Notes: generated from the letters alone by a model not told the origin. A stretch of DNA of 64,000 nucleotides from Leptolyngbya sp. Cla-17 (GCF_016807185.1 NZ_JAEVYN010000002.1:2763994-2827993); one strand, 5' to 3'; positions 20,060-29,579 are shown, counted from the stretch's first letter. Numbers and translations: made by a program.

Positions 20060-20256
20060 CCCTCTTGAATCACTTTCGGAAAAGCAAATTTAATCAAAAA
20101 TGCTGAAGCTTCTATACGGCTTGAGTCTTAGCATACGCAGCTTATTTCCGATATTTCAAAACATTTGACAATGAAGCGTATATACCAGACAGCAGTCGGT
20201 GAAAGACTTTCAGCGTTTTGCCTGGATTTTACTTTAACTAGAGTGACATATGAGGG
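20060..20256 (-). repeat. 197-bp repeat, inverted copy at 33626-33822
   Basis: The minus strand here equals the plus strand at 33626-33822 almost base for base. It covers the last roughly 40 codons of the glycosyltransferase and about 65 bp beyond its stop. The identity ends abruptly on both sides. Confidence 0.85.
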
Positions 20257-20742
20257 ATAAGTAGCAATTCCCAGCCCCCATACCAATGGAACTTGCTGAG
20301 GTAGAAACGCAATTCCCCACCCTAAACTCAGCAGCCAGAGCAGCACAACGCTGGTGAATAACTTGGAATAGCGGTAGTGAGCAGCCACACCGAAGAAATT
20401 CTTTTCCAAACCGCGCACCATATCCGCTAGGGAGGAGTACCAAGTCAATCCAATCTCATCGGTGCCTACAAGCAAGCAACTTTTAGCACCAACGCGATGC
20501 AGCATCAAGCCAAGTCCTAAGTCGTCAACTACCTCCATGCGGAGCCAAGAAAAGCCTTCGGTCTGGTCAAACATCGATTTGCGTACTAAGTTGAAAGCTC
20601 CAATCCCCGCAAACCTATCCGAGCCGGGTTTACCAATCTCCGCTACTTTCAGACTATTGAAGAACGTTAGAGTAAATGCAGCCAGAGTCACATCTAGCCA
20701 AAAAGACTGGCTGTAGACTTCGGGAGCTACGGTGATACCAAT

Positions 20743-21309
20743 TTAAATGGTGTCAATGACAGATAGTGCATTGAGGATAAAGGGGTAGCCTGTAAGGGAA
20801 GCAATCACTTGAGGGGTTAGCTGGGCTAAGAGTTGATCAACCCTGGATTGCAGTTGGTCAAGCGTTTTGAACGCAGCCCACTTGAGATCCGCCTTGAGAT
20901 GTTCCCATAAACGCTCGATAGGATTTAACTCTGGGCAGTAAGGCGGTTGAAACACCAAGATAATGTTCTCTGGCACAATAAGGTCTTTGCCTTTGTGGAA
21001 CCGTCCGTTATCCACTTGCAGGATGTTGAGACTATCGGGGTAAGCCTTGGAGAACTCATCTAAGAACCATTGGTAGCATGCGGTATCGACATGGGAGAAT
21101 TGCAAGAAAAAGGACTCTCCTGTGGTAGGTTCCACAGCACCGTATAGCCAGAATGCTTTGAATATCCATTGCCACGCCCCGATGGGTTTAACCCCAACTG
21201 CCGTAATTAATCGTCCGATGAGCGTGTGAAGTCCAAAGCGACTCTCATCTTGTGCGAAGTAACGAATCGGTCGCTCATCCTGGCGCACCTGCCGATAGTA
21301 CTGACTCAA
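20743..21309 (-). CDS. IS630-like transposase subtype B, catalytic (DDE) frame
   Basis: The 188-residue frame carries the catalytic motifs: YFAQDESRFGL (Asp), ILQVDNGRFHKGK (Asp) and PPYCPELNPIERLWEHLK (Glu). The TTG start at its head overlaps the stop of the upstream frame. Expression is probably by -1 frameshifting from that frame, giving a fusion of about 360 aa. The in-frame continuation would read ADDLDLLSQYYRQ. Confidence 0.82.
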   Translation of the reverse strand: MSQYYRQVRQDERPIRYFAQDESRFGLHTLIGRLITAVGVKPIGAWQWIFKAFWLYGAVEPTTGESFFLQFSHVDTACYQWFLDEFSKAYPDSLNILQVDNGRFHKGKDLIVPENIILVFQPPYCPELNPIERLWEHLKADLKWAAFKTLDQLQSRVDQLLAQLTPQVIASLTGYPFILNALSVIDTI

Positions 21310-21821
21310 TAAGTCGAGGTCGTCTGCGAGGTTTGCTTAAATGCCTCTCGCTGGACTCGGTTCTGCTTGATGTTTTGAGGACGGGCGACCTTGAGTTTCG
21401 CTTTGAGTCGATAGCGCGTCATCTGGTAGACCGCATGATACTCGGCTTCTACCCCTAAACTCTCTAACAGCCACTGCTGCACCTTCCCATAGCTGCTAAA
21501 CCCATTGCTCGGTTCCTGCAATCGCTTGGCTAAGGCAACCTCCGCCCACATTGGAATCACCCGGTTGCCTCCTCCTGGAGTGGGTTTAACCACCAGCAAT
21601 GCTTCTAATCCTTGCGCTCGGTACAGGGCTAACCATTTTTGCACCGTGCCCCGATGCCTGCCAATTGCAATCGCAATCTGACTGACACTCGGTGCGTGCG
21701 CTTGTTTGAGCCAGTACAACACTTGCAATCGCTCTTTGAGTATCGGCTGTTCAACCGCTCGCAAACGGGTGCCTAGCTCCTCGAGACTTTCTTTAATTGC
21801 GATTGCGCTTACTCCAGCCAT
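21306..21821 (-). CDS. IS630-like transposase subtype B, DNA-binding frame
   Basis: The 171 residues have helix-turn-helix motifs (APSVSQIAIAIGRHRGTVQKW and a second winged-helix segment near YGKVQQWLLESLGVEAEYHA). The final residues QTSQTTSTY diverge from the expected fusion, so the functional shift to the -1 frame should occur a few codons before the stop, near the AAGCAAACC stretch. Confidence 0.8.
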   Translation of the reverse strand: MAGVSAIAIKESLEELGTRLRAVEQPILKERLQVLYWLKQAHAPSVSQIAIAIGRHRGTVQKWLALYRAQGLEALLVVKPTPGGGNRVIPMWAEVALAKRLQEPSNGFSSYGKVQQWLLESLGVEAEYHAVYQMTRYRLKAKLKVARPQNIKQNRVQREAFKQTSQTTSTY

Positions 21822-22491
21822 TGTTAGACTCTCACCTCTACATCGCTCAGTTTATCTGATCTGTAATGGCTCCAATTTAATTTGGTATGAGATGGTCAAG
21901 CTGCTGTTCCAAGCATAAGGCGATCGTCTTGCGTAAAACGTCGGGCTGAAAATGAACATCTGCATCCGTAAATAAAATCCAGTCCCCGCTAATTTTCTGG
22001 GTAGCAACGTGGAGAGCGTGAACCTTACCCAGCCAACCGTCGGGTAGATGAGATATATGTACGGGATTGATGCGAGGGTCTTTGGCAGCCATCTGGTCAA
22101 CTACGCTGCTAGTATCATCGGTAGAACGATCATTGACAAGGACGATCTCTAAGTCTGGATAGTCCTGTTGTAGAAGCGTAGTCAAGGCTTGCTTAAGAGT
22201 ATCCCCCTCGTTACAGGCTGGAATGACAACACTAAGCTTGGGCCAGTTTGGCGGCAGTTGCGGTTGTAATTGCTTGAGCAATTGCAATGAGAGTAGATTT
22301 TGGCTCGCTCTGAGATAAGTCAAGCTCCACACCAGGCATGCAAAAACTGCCCAGATTGCTAATAGCCAGCTAGCTGTGCTCATCTAACTCTCCCGTATTA
22401 TCAAACATCCACACCCGCATTTGAAGACAATTGAATGTAACCAAGCTGAAGCGAGTCATCTTGAGCCACAATTAGAAACCCTTGAGGGGTT

Positions 22492-24461
22492 GGGTCGAGT
22501 AGAGAGGGTTCCTCCAATGTTTAGGCTTGCTTTGTATTCCCCGTTGCTCTCCCCTTTCGGAATACGAGAGTGTCACACGATTTAGCCTTGCATCGTTGGA
22601 AACCTCCCCCTCACAGAAGCCTGCCTGCGGTTTTCCCGCACAAGCCTCTTCATTGAGCCATTCACCTGCTCTAATAAAGCGACACTAAGCGACCAGGTCT
22701 GGGGAGAGGATGCCACGCTAGATAGCGTAGAAAGCTCTCCCAGCGAAAGCTACGTCGTTGACTCCGTCGATTCAGCCATTTGAAGACCAGCTTGTGAACT
22801 GCGTCTTCAAAGTGGTAGAGCGCATGACCGTTGTCGGTGACCCCAAAGTAGTTGAAGTGTCCGCGCAGCTTTTGCCCGATTGCTTGCCATAGCTGAGGCA
22901 GCTTATGAGCATTGCGTTTTTGCTGCAACCATTGATTGAGGGTGACTAACGCACGGCGAAATCGTTTCTTTGAAGTCTTGCGCTTTAATCGGGCTTTTCC
23001 GTTGCGACTCTTGCCCCAGTAATGGGTGAACCCCAGAAAATCAAAGCTGGGGAATTTTCTCCCGTACTTGAGGGCTAGACCCGCTTGCCGCTTGCCGCAG
23101 GGAAGAAGTTGGGTTTTCTCCTCATTGAGGCGCAAGCCGAACTTCTCCAATCGCTTGGGCAGAACCCGCATGAATCGTCGAGCATCGTCCTCGAACTCAA
23201 ACAAGGCAATGCTATCGTCCGCATACCGGATCAGAGCGCAGTAGCCTCGGCAGTGCTGGCGCACAATGGTGGTAAACCACTGATCTAGCACAAAATCCAA
23301 GAACACATTTGCAATGACGGGGGAGACTATCGAGCCTTGCGGGCTACCCAATTCATCCTGTACTACGCCGCCTAGGGTTTGGACTCCGGCTTTGAGCATT
23401 CGCGCAATCACCTGTAGGAATCTTCTATCCCGAATCCGCAGGGCTAATACCTTGAGGATTTCCTGGTGCGGCATGGTGTCGAAGAATTGAGCCAGGTCTA
23501 GGTCTGCAATCCACCCAACGGGTTGCCCCATGACCTCCTGATGCAGTTGCCGCAGGGCATCATGACATCCTTTATGGGGTCGAAACCCATAGGAGTTACT
23601 GAGGAATACCGGTTCGTAAATTGATTCTAAGACCCGACGAGTCATCTCCTGAACGATTTTGTCTTCAACGCAACTAATTCCCAGAGGGCGCAAGCTGCCA
23701 TCTTCTTTGGGAATCTCGACTCGTCGTACCGCTTGGGGTCGATACGACATCTGGTTCAGTTTCCGGTGCAACCCCTGTAGATTTTCCTCCAGGTTCTGTC
23801 CGTACTCCGTTTTCGTCACTCCATCGATTCCAGGCGCTTTGTTGTCTAGCGACTGAAAGCAGGCTCGCAGATTCTCCACACTATAGTGGTGCATCAGGGC
23901 ACTGAAGACAGTCTCTGGTTCTCTGTGAGCCCGTTCGGCTATCCGCTCGATTCCTGTTGTCACCATACTTCCACCTCTGAGTGTGGTTGATGTTGCCTTC
24001 GAGTGTTCGACCCAATGTGTCCCCCTTCGCTCCGTGGGCGTTACCCCACTTCTTCACTACTATGGGGACATCCGACTTCCCATGAATCGTTGAGCGTTCT
24101 TCCGGTTTGCCGGTTGTGCGGCTCTACCCCCCGATGGAGGAGTTCATGGGACCTCCCAAGTTCCCGACTCTACCTTGATGACGTGCTACGGTCTCCGACC
24201 CCGGTGGACCCTCCAGAACCCTGGCAGTTGGCTCTGTTGGTTTTGCCTTCCACAACACGAACTGTGTCGGCATCCACGTGTATGTCTAATTTCGGGGCTC
24301 AATCCCTTCACGCTTTCGCATTGCAGCCCATCATCTCCCTGTGTACGCTTCACTGTCCTCGTTGCCGATGACAGCGCAACACTCGGTACTTGGTGCCTTG
24401 CCAAGGCTTCCCTGACCAGGTTCTTCCCCTGGTTGGCAGAGCCGAGCTTCGCTCGGCGCAC
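22492..24461 (-). mobile_element. Group II intron, left copy (1970 bp)
   Basis: On the minus strand the element begins GTGCG at 24461, the group II 5' consensus. It contains about 495 nt of structured RNA, then the maturase ORF, then about 180 nt of 3' RNA domains, and ends TACTCGACCC. The boundaries are set by comparison with the near-identical inverted copy at 25300-27269: both are 1970 bp, and identity stops at the same base at each end. The 5' exon is the end of the IS1 element, and the 3' exon is the DNA upstream of the broken glycosyltransferase. Confidence 0.87.
22671..23966 (-). CDS. ltrA: Group II intron reverse transcriptase/maturase
   Basis: The protein is 431 aa. Reverse-transcriptase blocks are visible: APGIDGVTKTEY, RPLGISCVEDKIVQ, SYGFRPHKGCHDAL, WIADLDLAQFFD (first catalytic Asp), GSPQGSIVSPVIANVFLD and IRYADDSIALFEF (YADD). 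A maturase X region with FLGFTHYWGKSRNGKARLKR follows. No HNH endonuclease domain follows, so mobility would use ssDNA at replication forks or nicked targets. It differs from the right copy at two residues (REPETV here, REPGTV there; DAVHK here, DAAHK there). Confidence 0.92.
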   Translation of the reverse strand: MVTTGIERIAERAHREPETVFSALMHHYSVENLRACFQSLDNKAPGIDGVTKTEYGQNLEENLQGLHRKLNQMSYRPQAVRRVEIPKEDGSLRPLGISCVEDKIVQEMTRRVLESIYEPVFLSNSYGFRPHKGCHDALRQLHQEVMGQPVGWIADLDLAQFFDTMPHQEILKVLALRIRDRRFLQVIARMLKAGVQTLGGVVQDELGSPQGSIVSPVIANVFLDFVLDQWFTTIVRQHCRGYCALIRYADDSIALFEFEDDARRFMRVLPKRLEKFGLRLNEEKTQLLPCGKRQAGLALKYGRKFPSFDFLGFTHYWGKSRNGKARLKRKTSKKRFRRALVTLNQWLQQKRNAHKLPQLWQAIGQKLRGHFNYFGVTDNGHALYHFEDAVHKLVFKWLNRRSQRRSFRWESFLRYLAWHPLPRPGRLVSLY

Positions 24462-24523
24462 TCGTCTTCTAGACCTGTGGAAATGCGAGAATACAGACAG
24501 GCGTTTACCCGTGAACTTACAGC

Positions 24524-24814
24524 ATGGTTTTAGAACCTGTTCTTTGTCCTGATTGTGGAAGCAATAACGTGGTCAAGCACGGTCGCTCTGAGGAGAGCAA
24601 GCAACGTTATAAATGTCGTAATTCGGAATGCGCTCGCAGCACCTTCATTCGAGACTATGCTTACCGAGGCTACTTGCCCGAAGTCAAACAGCAGATTGTT
24701 GATATGGCAGTCAACGGGAGTGGCATCCGAGATACTGCACGAGTGTTGAAGATTAGTCCGACTACGGTGATTGAAGAGTTAAAAAAAAGATCGACATCTC
24801 AAAGCAGTCAATGA
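24524..24814 (+). CDS. insA: IS1-family InsA-like DNA-binding protein
   Basis: The 96 residues open with a zinc-finger pattern (CPDCGSNNVVKHG, then CRNSECARSTFI), followed by a helix-turn-helix (GIRDTARVLKISPTTVIEELK). The frame diverges just after LKK at a run of eight A (24781-24788). With seven A the frame would continue directly as LKKDRHLKAVNEARL into InsB. The fusion transposase therefore needs a +1 shift, transcriptional slippage or a corrected A run. Confidence 0.8.
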   Translation: MVLEPVLCPDCGSNNVVKHGRSEESKQRYKCRNSECARSTFIRDYAYRGYLPEVKQQIVDMAVNGSGIRDTARVLKISPTTVIEELKKRSTSQSSQ

Positions 24815-24887
24815 AGCTCGTCTAGCCCAGCTTGAACCGACTCAAACCATCGTCAAGCTGTGCCAATGGGAGGATGTAGAGGCAGAA

Positions 24888-25274
24888 GTGGATGAGATGG
24901 GTCGTTTTGTCCACTCCAAGCAACAGCAACGTTGGTTGTGGCACGCCATTGATCATGCAACAGGCGAAGTATTGGCATATGTCTTGTCGAACCATCAAGA
25001 CACGGCTTTTCTCGAACTCAAGTCATTGTTGGAGCCATTTGGGATTATGCAGTTCTATACGGACGGCTGGGGTGCTTATGAGCGACATCTGGAGCCAGCG
25101 TTTCATACCGTTGGTAAACACAATACTCAGACGATTGAGCGTAAGCATTTGACTTTACGGACTCGGATCAAGCGATTAGCTCGCAAAACTATTTGCTTTT
25201 CTAAGTCCATCTGGTTGCACGATGTAGTCATTGGACTGTTCATCAATCGCTATGAATTTGGCTTGCTGGTTTAG
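24888..25274 (+). CDS. insB: IS1-family InsB-like catalytic domain
   Basis: The 128-residue frame is open back to about 24783 (no stop until 24780). It contains VDEMGRFVHSKQQQRWLWHA, FYTDGWGAYERHL and HNTQTIERKHLTLRTRIKRL, the IS1/IS3-like DDE residues Asp, Asp and Glu. The GTG at 24888 is only the first possible start in frame. The protein is normally made as an InsAB fusion. Confidence 0.8.
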   Translation: MDEMGRFVHSKQQQRWLWHAIDHATGEVLAYVLSNHQDTAFLELKSLLEPFGIMQFYTDGWGAYERHLEPAFHTVGKHNTQTIERKHLTLRTRIKRLARKTICFSKSIWLHDVVIGLFINRYEFGLLV

Positions 25275-25299
25275 AGCTATCCACAGGTCTAGAACATTA

Positions 25300-27269
25300 G
25301 TGCGCCGAGCGAAGCTCGGCTCTGCCAACCAGGGGAAGAACCTGGTCAGGGAAGCCTTGGCAAGGCACCAAGTACCGAGTGTTGCGCTGTCATCGGCAAC
25401 GAGGACAGTGAAGCGTACACAGGGAGATGATGGGCTGCAATGCGAAAGCGTGAAGGGATTGAGCCCCGAAATTAGACATACACGTGGATGCCGACACAGT
25501 TCGTGTTGTGGAAGGCAAAACCAACAGAGCCAACTGCCAGGGTTCTGGAGGGTCCACCGGGGTCGGAGACCGTAGCACGTCATCAAGGTAGAGTCGGGAA
25601 CTCGGGAGGTCCCATGAACTCCTCCATCGGGGGGTAGAGCCGCACAACCGGCAAACCGGAAGAACGCTCAACGATTCATGGGAAGTCGGATGTCCCCATA
25701 GTAGTGAAGAAGTGGGGTAACGCCCACGGAGCGAAGGGGGACACATTGGGTCGAACACTCGAAGGCAACATCAACCACACTCAGAGGTGGAAGTATGGTG
25801 ACAACAGGAATCGAGCGGATAGCCGAACGGGCTCACAGAGAACCAGGGACTGTCTTCAGTGCCCTGATGCACCACTATAGTGTGGAGAATCTGCGAGCCT
25901 GCTTTCAGTCGCTAGACAACAAAGCGCCTGGAATCGATGGAGTGACGAAAACGGAGTACGGACAGAACCTGGAGGAAAATCTACAGGGGTTGCACCGGAA
26001 ACTGAACCAGATGTCGTATCGACCCCAAGCGGTACGACGAGTCGAGATTCCCAAAGAAGATGGCAGCTTGCGCCCTCTGGGAATTAGTTGCGTTGAAGAC
26101 AAAATCGTTCAGGAGATGACTCGTCGGGTCTTAGAATCAATTTACGAACCGGTATTCCTCAGTAACTCCTATGGGTTTCGACCCCATAAAGGATGTCATG
26201 ATGCCCTGCGGCAACTGCATCAGGAGGTCATGGGGCAACCCGTTGGGTGGATTGCAGACCTAGACCTGGCTCAATTCTTCGACACCATGCCGCACCAGGA
26301 AATCCTCAAGGTATTAGCCCTGCGGATTCGGGATAGAAGATTCCTACAGGTGATTGCGCGAATGCTCAAAGCCGGAGTCCAAACCCTAGGCGGCGTAGTA
26401 CAGGATGAATTGGGTAGCCCGCAAGGCTCGATAGTCTCCCCCGTCATTGCAAATGTGTTCTTGGATTTTGTGCTAGATCAGTGGTTTACCACCATTGTGC
26501 GCCAGCACTGCCGAGGCTACTGCGCTCTGATCCGGTATGCGGACGATAGCATTGCCTTGTTTGAGTTCGAGGACGATGCTCGACGATTCATGCGGGTTCT
26601 GCCCAAGCGATTGGAGAAGTTCGGCTTGCGCCTCAATGAGGAGAAAACCCAACTTCTTCCCTGCGGCAAGCGGCAAGCGGGTCTAGCCCTCAAGTACGGG
26701 AGAAAATTCCCCAGCTTTGATTTTCTGGGGTTCACCCATTACTGGGGCAAGAGTCGCAACGGAAAAGCCCGATTAAAGCGCAAGACTTCAAAGAAACGAT
26801 TTCGCCGTGCGTTAGTCACCCTCAATCAATGGTTGCAGCAAAAACGCAATGCTCATAAGCTGCCTCAGCTATGGCAAGCAATCGGGCAAAAGCTGCGCGG
26901 ACACTTCAACTACTTTGGGGTCACCGACAACGGTCATGCGCTCTACCACTTTGAAGACGCAGCTCACAAGCTGGTCTTCAAATGGCTGAATCGACGGAGT
27001 CAACGACGTAGCTTTCGCTGGGAGAGCTTTCTACGCTATCTGGCGTGGCATCCTCTCCCCAGACCTGGTCGCTTAGTGTCGCTTTATTAGAGCAGGTGAA
27101 TGGCTCAATGAAGAGGCTTGTGCGGGAAAACCGCAGGCAGGCTTCTGTGAGGGGGAGGTTTCCAACGATGCAAGGCTAAATCGTGTGACACTCTCGTATT
27201 CCGAAAGGGGAGAGCAACGGGGAATACAAAGCAAGCCTAAACATTGGAGGAACCCTCTCTACTCGACCC
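25300..27269 (+). mobile_element. Group II intron, right copy (1970 bp)
   Basis: It begins GTGCGCC at 25300 and ends TACTCGACCC at 27269. It is an inverted, nearly identical copy of 22492-24461. The first stem (GCCGAGCGAAGCTCGG, 25303-25318) is a small hairpin at the 5' end. The 3' exon is the coding sequence of a sigma-like gene, which is thereby truncated. Confidence 0.87.
25795..27090 (+). CDS. ltrA: Group II intron reverse transcriptase/maturase (second copy)
   Basis: The 431-aa protein is identical to the left copy except for two substitutions, including Gly for Glu in REPGTV. The YADD box and maturase domain are intact and there is no endonuclease domain. Both ORFs are intact, so either copy could support splicing and mobility of both introns in trans. 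Confidence 0.92.
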   Translation: MVTTGIERIAERAHREPGTVFSALMHHYSVENLRACFQSLDNKAPGIDGVTKTEYGQNLEENLQGLHRKLNQMSYRPQAVRRVEIPKEDGSLRPLGISCVEDKIVQEMTRRVLESIYEPVFLSNSYGFRPHKGCHDALRQLHQEVMGQPVGWIADLDLAQFFDTMPHQEILKVLALRIRDRRFLQVIARMLKAGVQTLGGVVQDELGSPQGSIVSPVIANVFLDFVLDQWFTTIVRQHCRGYCALIRYADDSIALFEFEDDARRFMRVLPKRLEKFGLRLNEEKTQLLPCGKRQAGLALKYGRKFPSFDFLGFTHYWGKSRNGKARLKRKTSKKRFRRALVTLNQWLQQKRNAHKLPQLWQAIGQKLRGHFNYFGVTDNGHALYHFEDAAHKLVFKWLNRRSQRRSFRWESFLRYLAWHPLPRPGRLVSLY

Positions 27270-27815
27270 TTTCACTCCATACTCCTTGGATAACGTTTCC
27301 CAAGAGTCTCCCCTTAATCGGTGCAGCACCAAATTTTGAAAATTAATCTGGGGGCAACTCTTAAGCTGTTTGCTTTTGAATAGATTTTCTGGGTCTTCTT
27401 CAATACACTGCTTAACTTCTTCAGAAAGAGATACTTCAGATGGAATGGCTTTGTCTAAATCAGAAATATTTGAAACATAAGTCAAACGAGATTTTGCACT
27501 CTGGTAATATCGGTCTCTGGCATCAATGAATCGCTTGTTTAGCAAAAAGTTTACCCATGTCATCACTCTGCTTTTACTGGGATCGTATTTGTTAATATTG
27601 CAGGAAACTTCTAGCCAAAGATCCTGTAACGCTTCCTGATAGAGATAGGTGTACACCTCCTGAGATAAATCACCTCGCGGACAATACAGTTTTTGCGATC
27701 GCTGAATCAGACAAATTAATCGACCTAAGGCAATTTGTCGTTGCTTTGTTTGGGGGGAATATCGTTGGGCTTCTAAAGCAAGCTGTTCCAAGGACGTAGC
27801 AAGTTCATTCTTCAT
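27270..27815 (-). pseudogene. Sigma-70-like protein gene truncated by the right group II intron
   Basis: The frame gives 192 aa, of which the last roughly 10 (GSSREGSSNV) are encoded by the intron. The native part has a sigma region 2-like stretch (YLYQEALQDLWLEVSCNINKY then KSRVMTWVNFLLNKRFIDAR) and the start of a region 4-like helix-turn-helix (LHRLRGDSWETLSKEYGVK), cut at 27270. Relatives continue with the recognition helix. Because the intron lies on the opposite strand to this gene, it cannot be spliced from its mRNA, so the gene is probably dead or altered. Confidence 0.65.
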
Positions 27816-28381
27816 GGCGGCAGCTTTGAGTTGACATTCTTTATCTACTCATCTTTGCTATCAAAATCAGAAATCTCCACTTTAGTCATAAATCTATGGA
27901 AAAACGTCTCTATATATTCTTCAGAAATAGGCGAGTCAATTTATACAAAAGGCTGGGTCGATAGGGCAGAACTTTGATAGCTGTAGTGCAGACATCTTGC
28001 CTGCACTACAAAACGGGCATCAGGTTTACGCCACAGACTACTAGATCGATCACTCAATCACATTTCATTTCAGAGGATGTCTGGGAAGTACCCGTCACTT
28101 GGGGCAAACTGCTGGAAGCCATTCCACCCCAAAAGCGAACTTTTCACACTCAAGGCAGCCATCTCCACGACATCCGTAGGCAACAAAGTGATCCCGTAGG
28201 CAGCATCTCCTTTTCTAAAATCCGCAAAATTGAAGCCAACTCCGTCCGCATTGTTTGTGCAATCCACAAAGACCTTCAACCTAGAACCTCCGCCACTGAT
28301 CCAATCATCTCGAACCAGCGGGTGCATTTGAACAGCAAGTTACGGTTTCGCTTGAAAGGCTTTTTCTGCAAGACGTTTACC
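27816..28381. other. Gene-poor stretch with a perfect hairpin
   Basis: A 9-bp perfect inverted repeat, GTAGTGCAG ... CTGCACTAC with a 9-nt loop, lies at about 27981-28009. It resembles a short dispersed hairpin repeat. Overlapping ORFs run on both strands at 27974-28465 and 28070-28327, but neither has a recognisable motif and I do not call them. The right part probably belongs to the degraded transposon whose 3' end follows. Confidence 0.35.
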
Positions 28382-28734
28382 AATCTCGATCATATCCTCA
28401 AGACCCTCTACATCTTGCGCCATCTCACCGATCCCAGTTTGCAGCAGACGGTGCAGTACAGCTGAATAAGGGCGAATATCGGAACAAGTTGCCACGACAG
28501 GTATTCTTTGCAGATCAAGCGGAGTTCACAACGGGGGATTACGAGGAGATGATGAACAAGGCTAGTTGTCTGAGCTGAGTCTCCAATGAGATCGTTTGCT
28601 GGAACACTATCCAGATCAATGACATTGTCGAAAGCCTTAGGGCACAAGGGGAGTAAATGACGAACAAAGCCCTCTCTCACATCTCTCTGCTTCCATTCAG
28701 GCATATACTGCCCAATGAGACATCCTTTATTGAC
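28382..28734 (+). pseudogene. tnpA: 3' remnant of a Tn3-family transposase (tnpA)
   Basis: Read across frames, the plus strand gives the conserved C-terminal Tn3 transposase sequence: DHILKTLYILRHLTDPSLQQ, then QLNKGEYRNKLPRQVFFADQ, then VSNEIVCWNTIQINDIVESL, then ALSHISLLPFRHILPN. The joins need one frameshift near 28463 and pass a TGA and a TAA. Full Tn3 transposases are about 1000 aa. Only about 115 codons remain, so it is inactive. Confidence 0.65.
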
Positions 28735-28811
28735 GACCTATAACTGAAAACTATATGGAGAAAGCCTTGCAGCCGAAACCGTAACGTTTTGTTCCAATGC
28801 GTCCGCTGGTC

Positions 28812-29570
28812 CTACACAGTTTGACCACCATCAATGACCAGGGCGTGCCCAACAGCAAAGGAGGACGCATCTGAACACAGCCAGACGACAGCATTGGCGA
28901 TCTCTTCGGGCTGACCCATCCTGCCAATTGGTTCCTGCGAGATCACTCGTTCTCGCCCTTCGGAGGTGCCACCGCTGAAGCGATCCATCATCGGGGTATC
29001 AATGATGCCGGGACACACAGCATTGCGGATGTTCTGCGCAGCGTAGTCAAGCGCCGCTGCCTTGGTCAGTCCGACCACGCCGTGCTTTGCAGCCACATAA
29101 GCCGCTTGACCTTTGAAGCCTTTGACTCCAGCACCTGAAGAAGTATTCACGATCGCGCCGCCCCCAAGCTTTTGCATCAGTGGGATTTCGTGCTTCAGGC
29201 ACAGAAACACACCGCGCAGATTGATGTTGACGATGCGATCCCACTCCGCTTCGTCCAGTTCCGCAGTTGCCGCTATCTTCTGTTCCACACCAGCGTTGTT
29301 AAAAGCAAAGTCCAACCGCCCAAAGGTCTCGATGGTCTTATCCAGCGCTGCTTTTACGTCCTCGGTTCGCGTCACGTCGCATTTGACCGCGATCGCTCGT
29401 CTGCCAAGGTCTTCGATCATGTGGGCCGTTTCCTGATTGCCCTGTTCTGAGATGTCAGCGACCACCACGTTAGCGCCCTCACGGGCAAACGCTAGCGCTG
29501 TCGCTCGACCAATGCCGTTTGCTGCTCCGGTGACAAAGGCCACCTTGCCTGTAAAGTTCTGATTGTTCAT
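28812..29570 (-). CDS. Short-chain dehydrogenase/reductase (SDR)
   Basis: The protein is 252 aa. The glycine-rich NAD(P) site TGAANGIG lies near residue 14, then the NNAG box, catalytic Ser in NTSSGAG and YVAAKHG (YxxxK). The end HALVIDGGQTV is typical of the classical SDR fold. Most relatives read IRVNAVCPG where this protein has IRNAVCPG, a one-codon deletion next to the cofactor loop that could affect activity. The substrate cannot be inferred. It stands alone between a Tn3 remnant and a MITE that ends about 10 nt upstream of its start, which may change its promoter. Confidence 0.88.
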   Translation of the reverse strand: MNNQNFTGKVAFVTGAANGIGRATALAFAREGANVVVADISEQGNQETAHMIEDLGRRAIAVKCDVTRTEDVKAALDKTIETFGRLDFAFNNAGVEQKIAATAELDEAEWDRIVNINLRGVFLCLKHEIPLMQKLGGGAIVNTSSGAGVKGFKGQAAYVAAKHGVVGLTKAAALDYAAQNIRNAVCPGIIDTPMMDRFSGGTSEGRERVISQEPIGRMGQPEEIANAVVWLCSDASSFAVGHALVIDGGQTV

Positions 29571-29579
29571 GGGATTTTT

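Larger units (their letters stand above)
20736..21887 (-). mobile_element. IS630-like element subtype B, complete copy 1 (1152 bp)
   Basis: The ends read TACCAATTTAAATGG on the left and the inverse of TACCAAATTAAATTGG on the right. The trinucleotide TGA stands immediately outside both ends. Both ORFs give the same proteins as the copy at 62571-63722. It interrupts the glycosyltransferase gene. Confidence 0.88.
20128..22383 (-). pseudogene. Family 2 glycosyltransferase split by an IS630-like element
   Basis: The N-terminal piece (21888-22383) has a signal-anchor helix and the GT2 start: LSVVIPACNEGDTLKQALT, VLVNDRSTDDTSSVVDQM and the DxD-like FTDADVHF. The C-terminal piece (20128-about 20733) continues with TVAPEVYSQSFWLD, a GFSWLRMEVVDDLGLGL segment and two membrane helices. 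Removing the 1152-bp IS plus one flanking TGA rejoins the frame as QQLDHLTVAPEVYS and gives about 366 aa, normal for a membrane GT2 acting on lipid or polysaccharide. The gene is inactivated in this copy. Confidence 0.82.
24467..25294 (+). mobile_element. IS1-family element lying between two inverted group II introns (828 bp)
   Basis: Perfect 15-bp terminal inverted repeats TTCTAGACCTGTGGA occur at 24467-24481 and 25280-25294. Two overlapping-phase ORFs correspond to InsA and InsB. Each group II intron begins exactly 5 nt outside a terminal repeat (24462-24466 and 25295-25299). Any target duplication is obscured by the introns. Confidence 0.88.

Noticed and set aside
24003..24371. Open frames in the 5' part of both introns (also mirrored at 25390-25758)
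   Set aside because: They lie in the structured RNA region of the group II intron, and their products lack any family pattern.
22492..27269. Possibility that the two long palindromes are assembly artefacts
   Set aside because: Not excluded, but the two intron ORFs differ at two residues and the outer flanks differ, which argues for real separate copies. Long reads would settle it.
27974..28465. 163-codon plus-strand and 85-codon minus-strand ORFs
   Set aside because: Neither shows a domain or good start. The end of the first is one frame of the Tn3 transposase remnant, so it is probably decayed transposon DNA.
28812..29570. Naming the SDR as a specific dehydrogenase
   Set aside because: The SDR core motifs do not define substrate, and the neighbours are unrelated mobile DNA.
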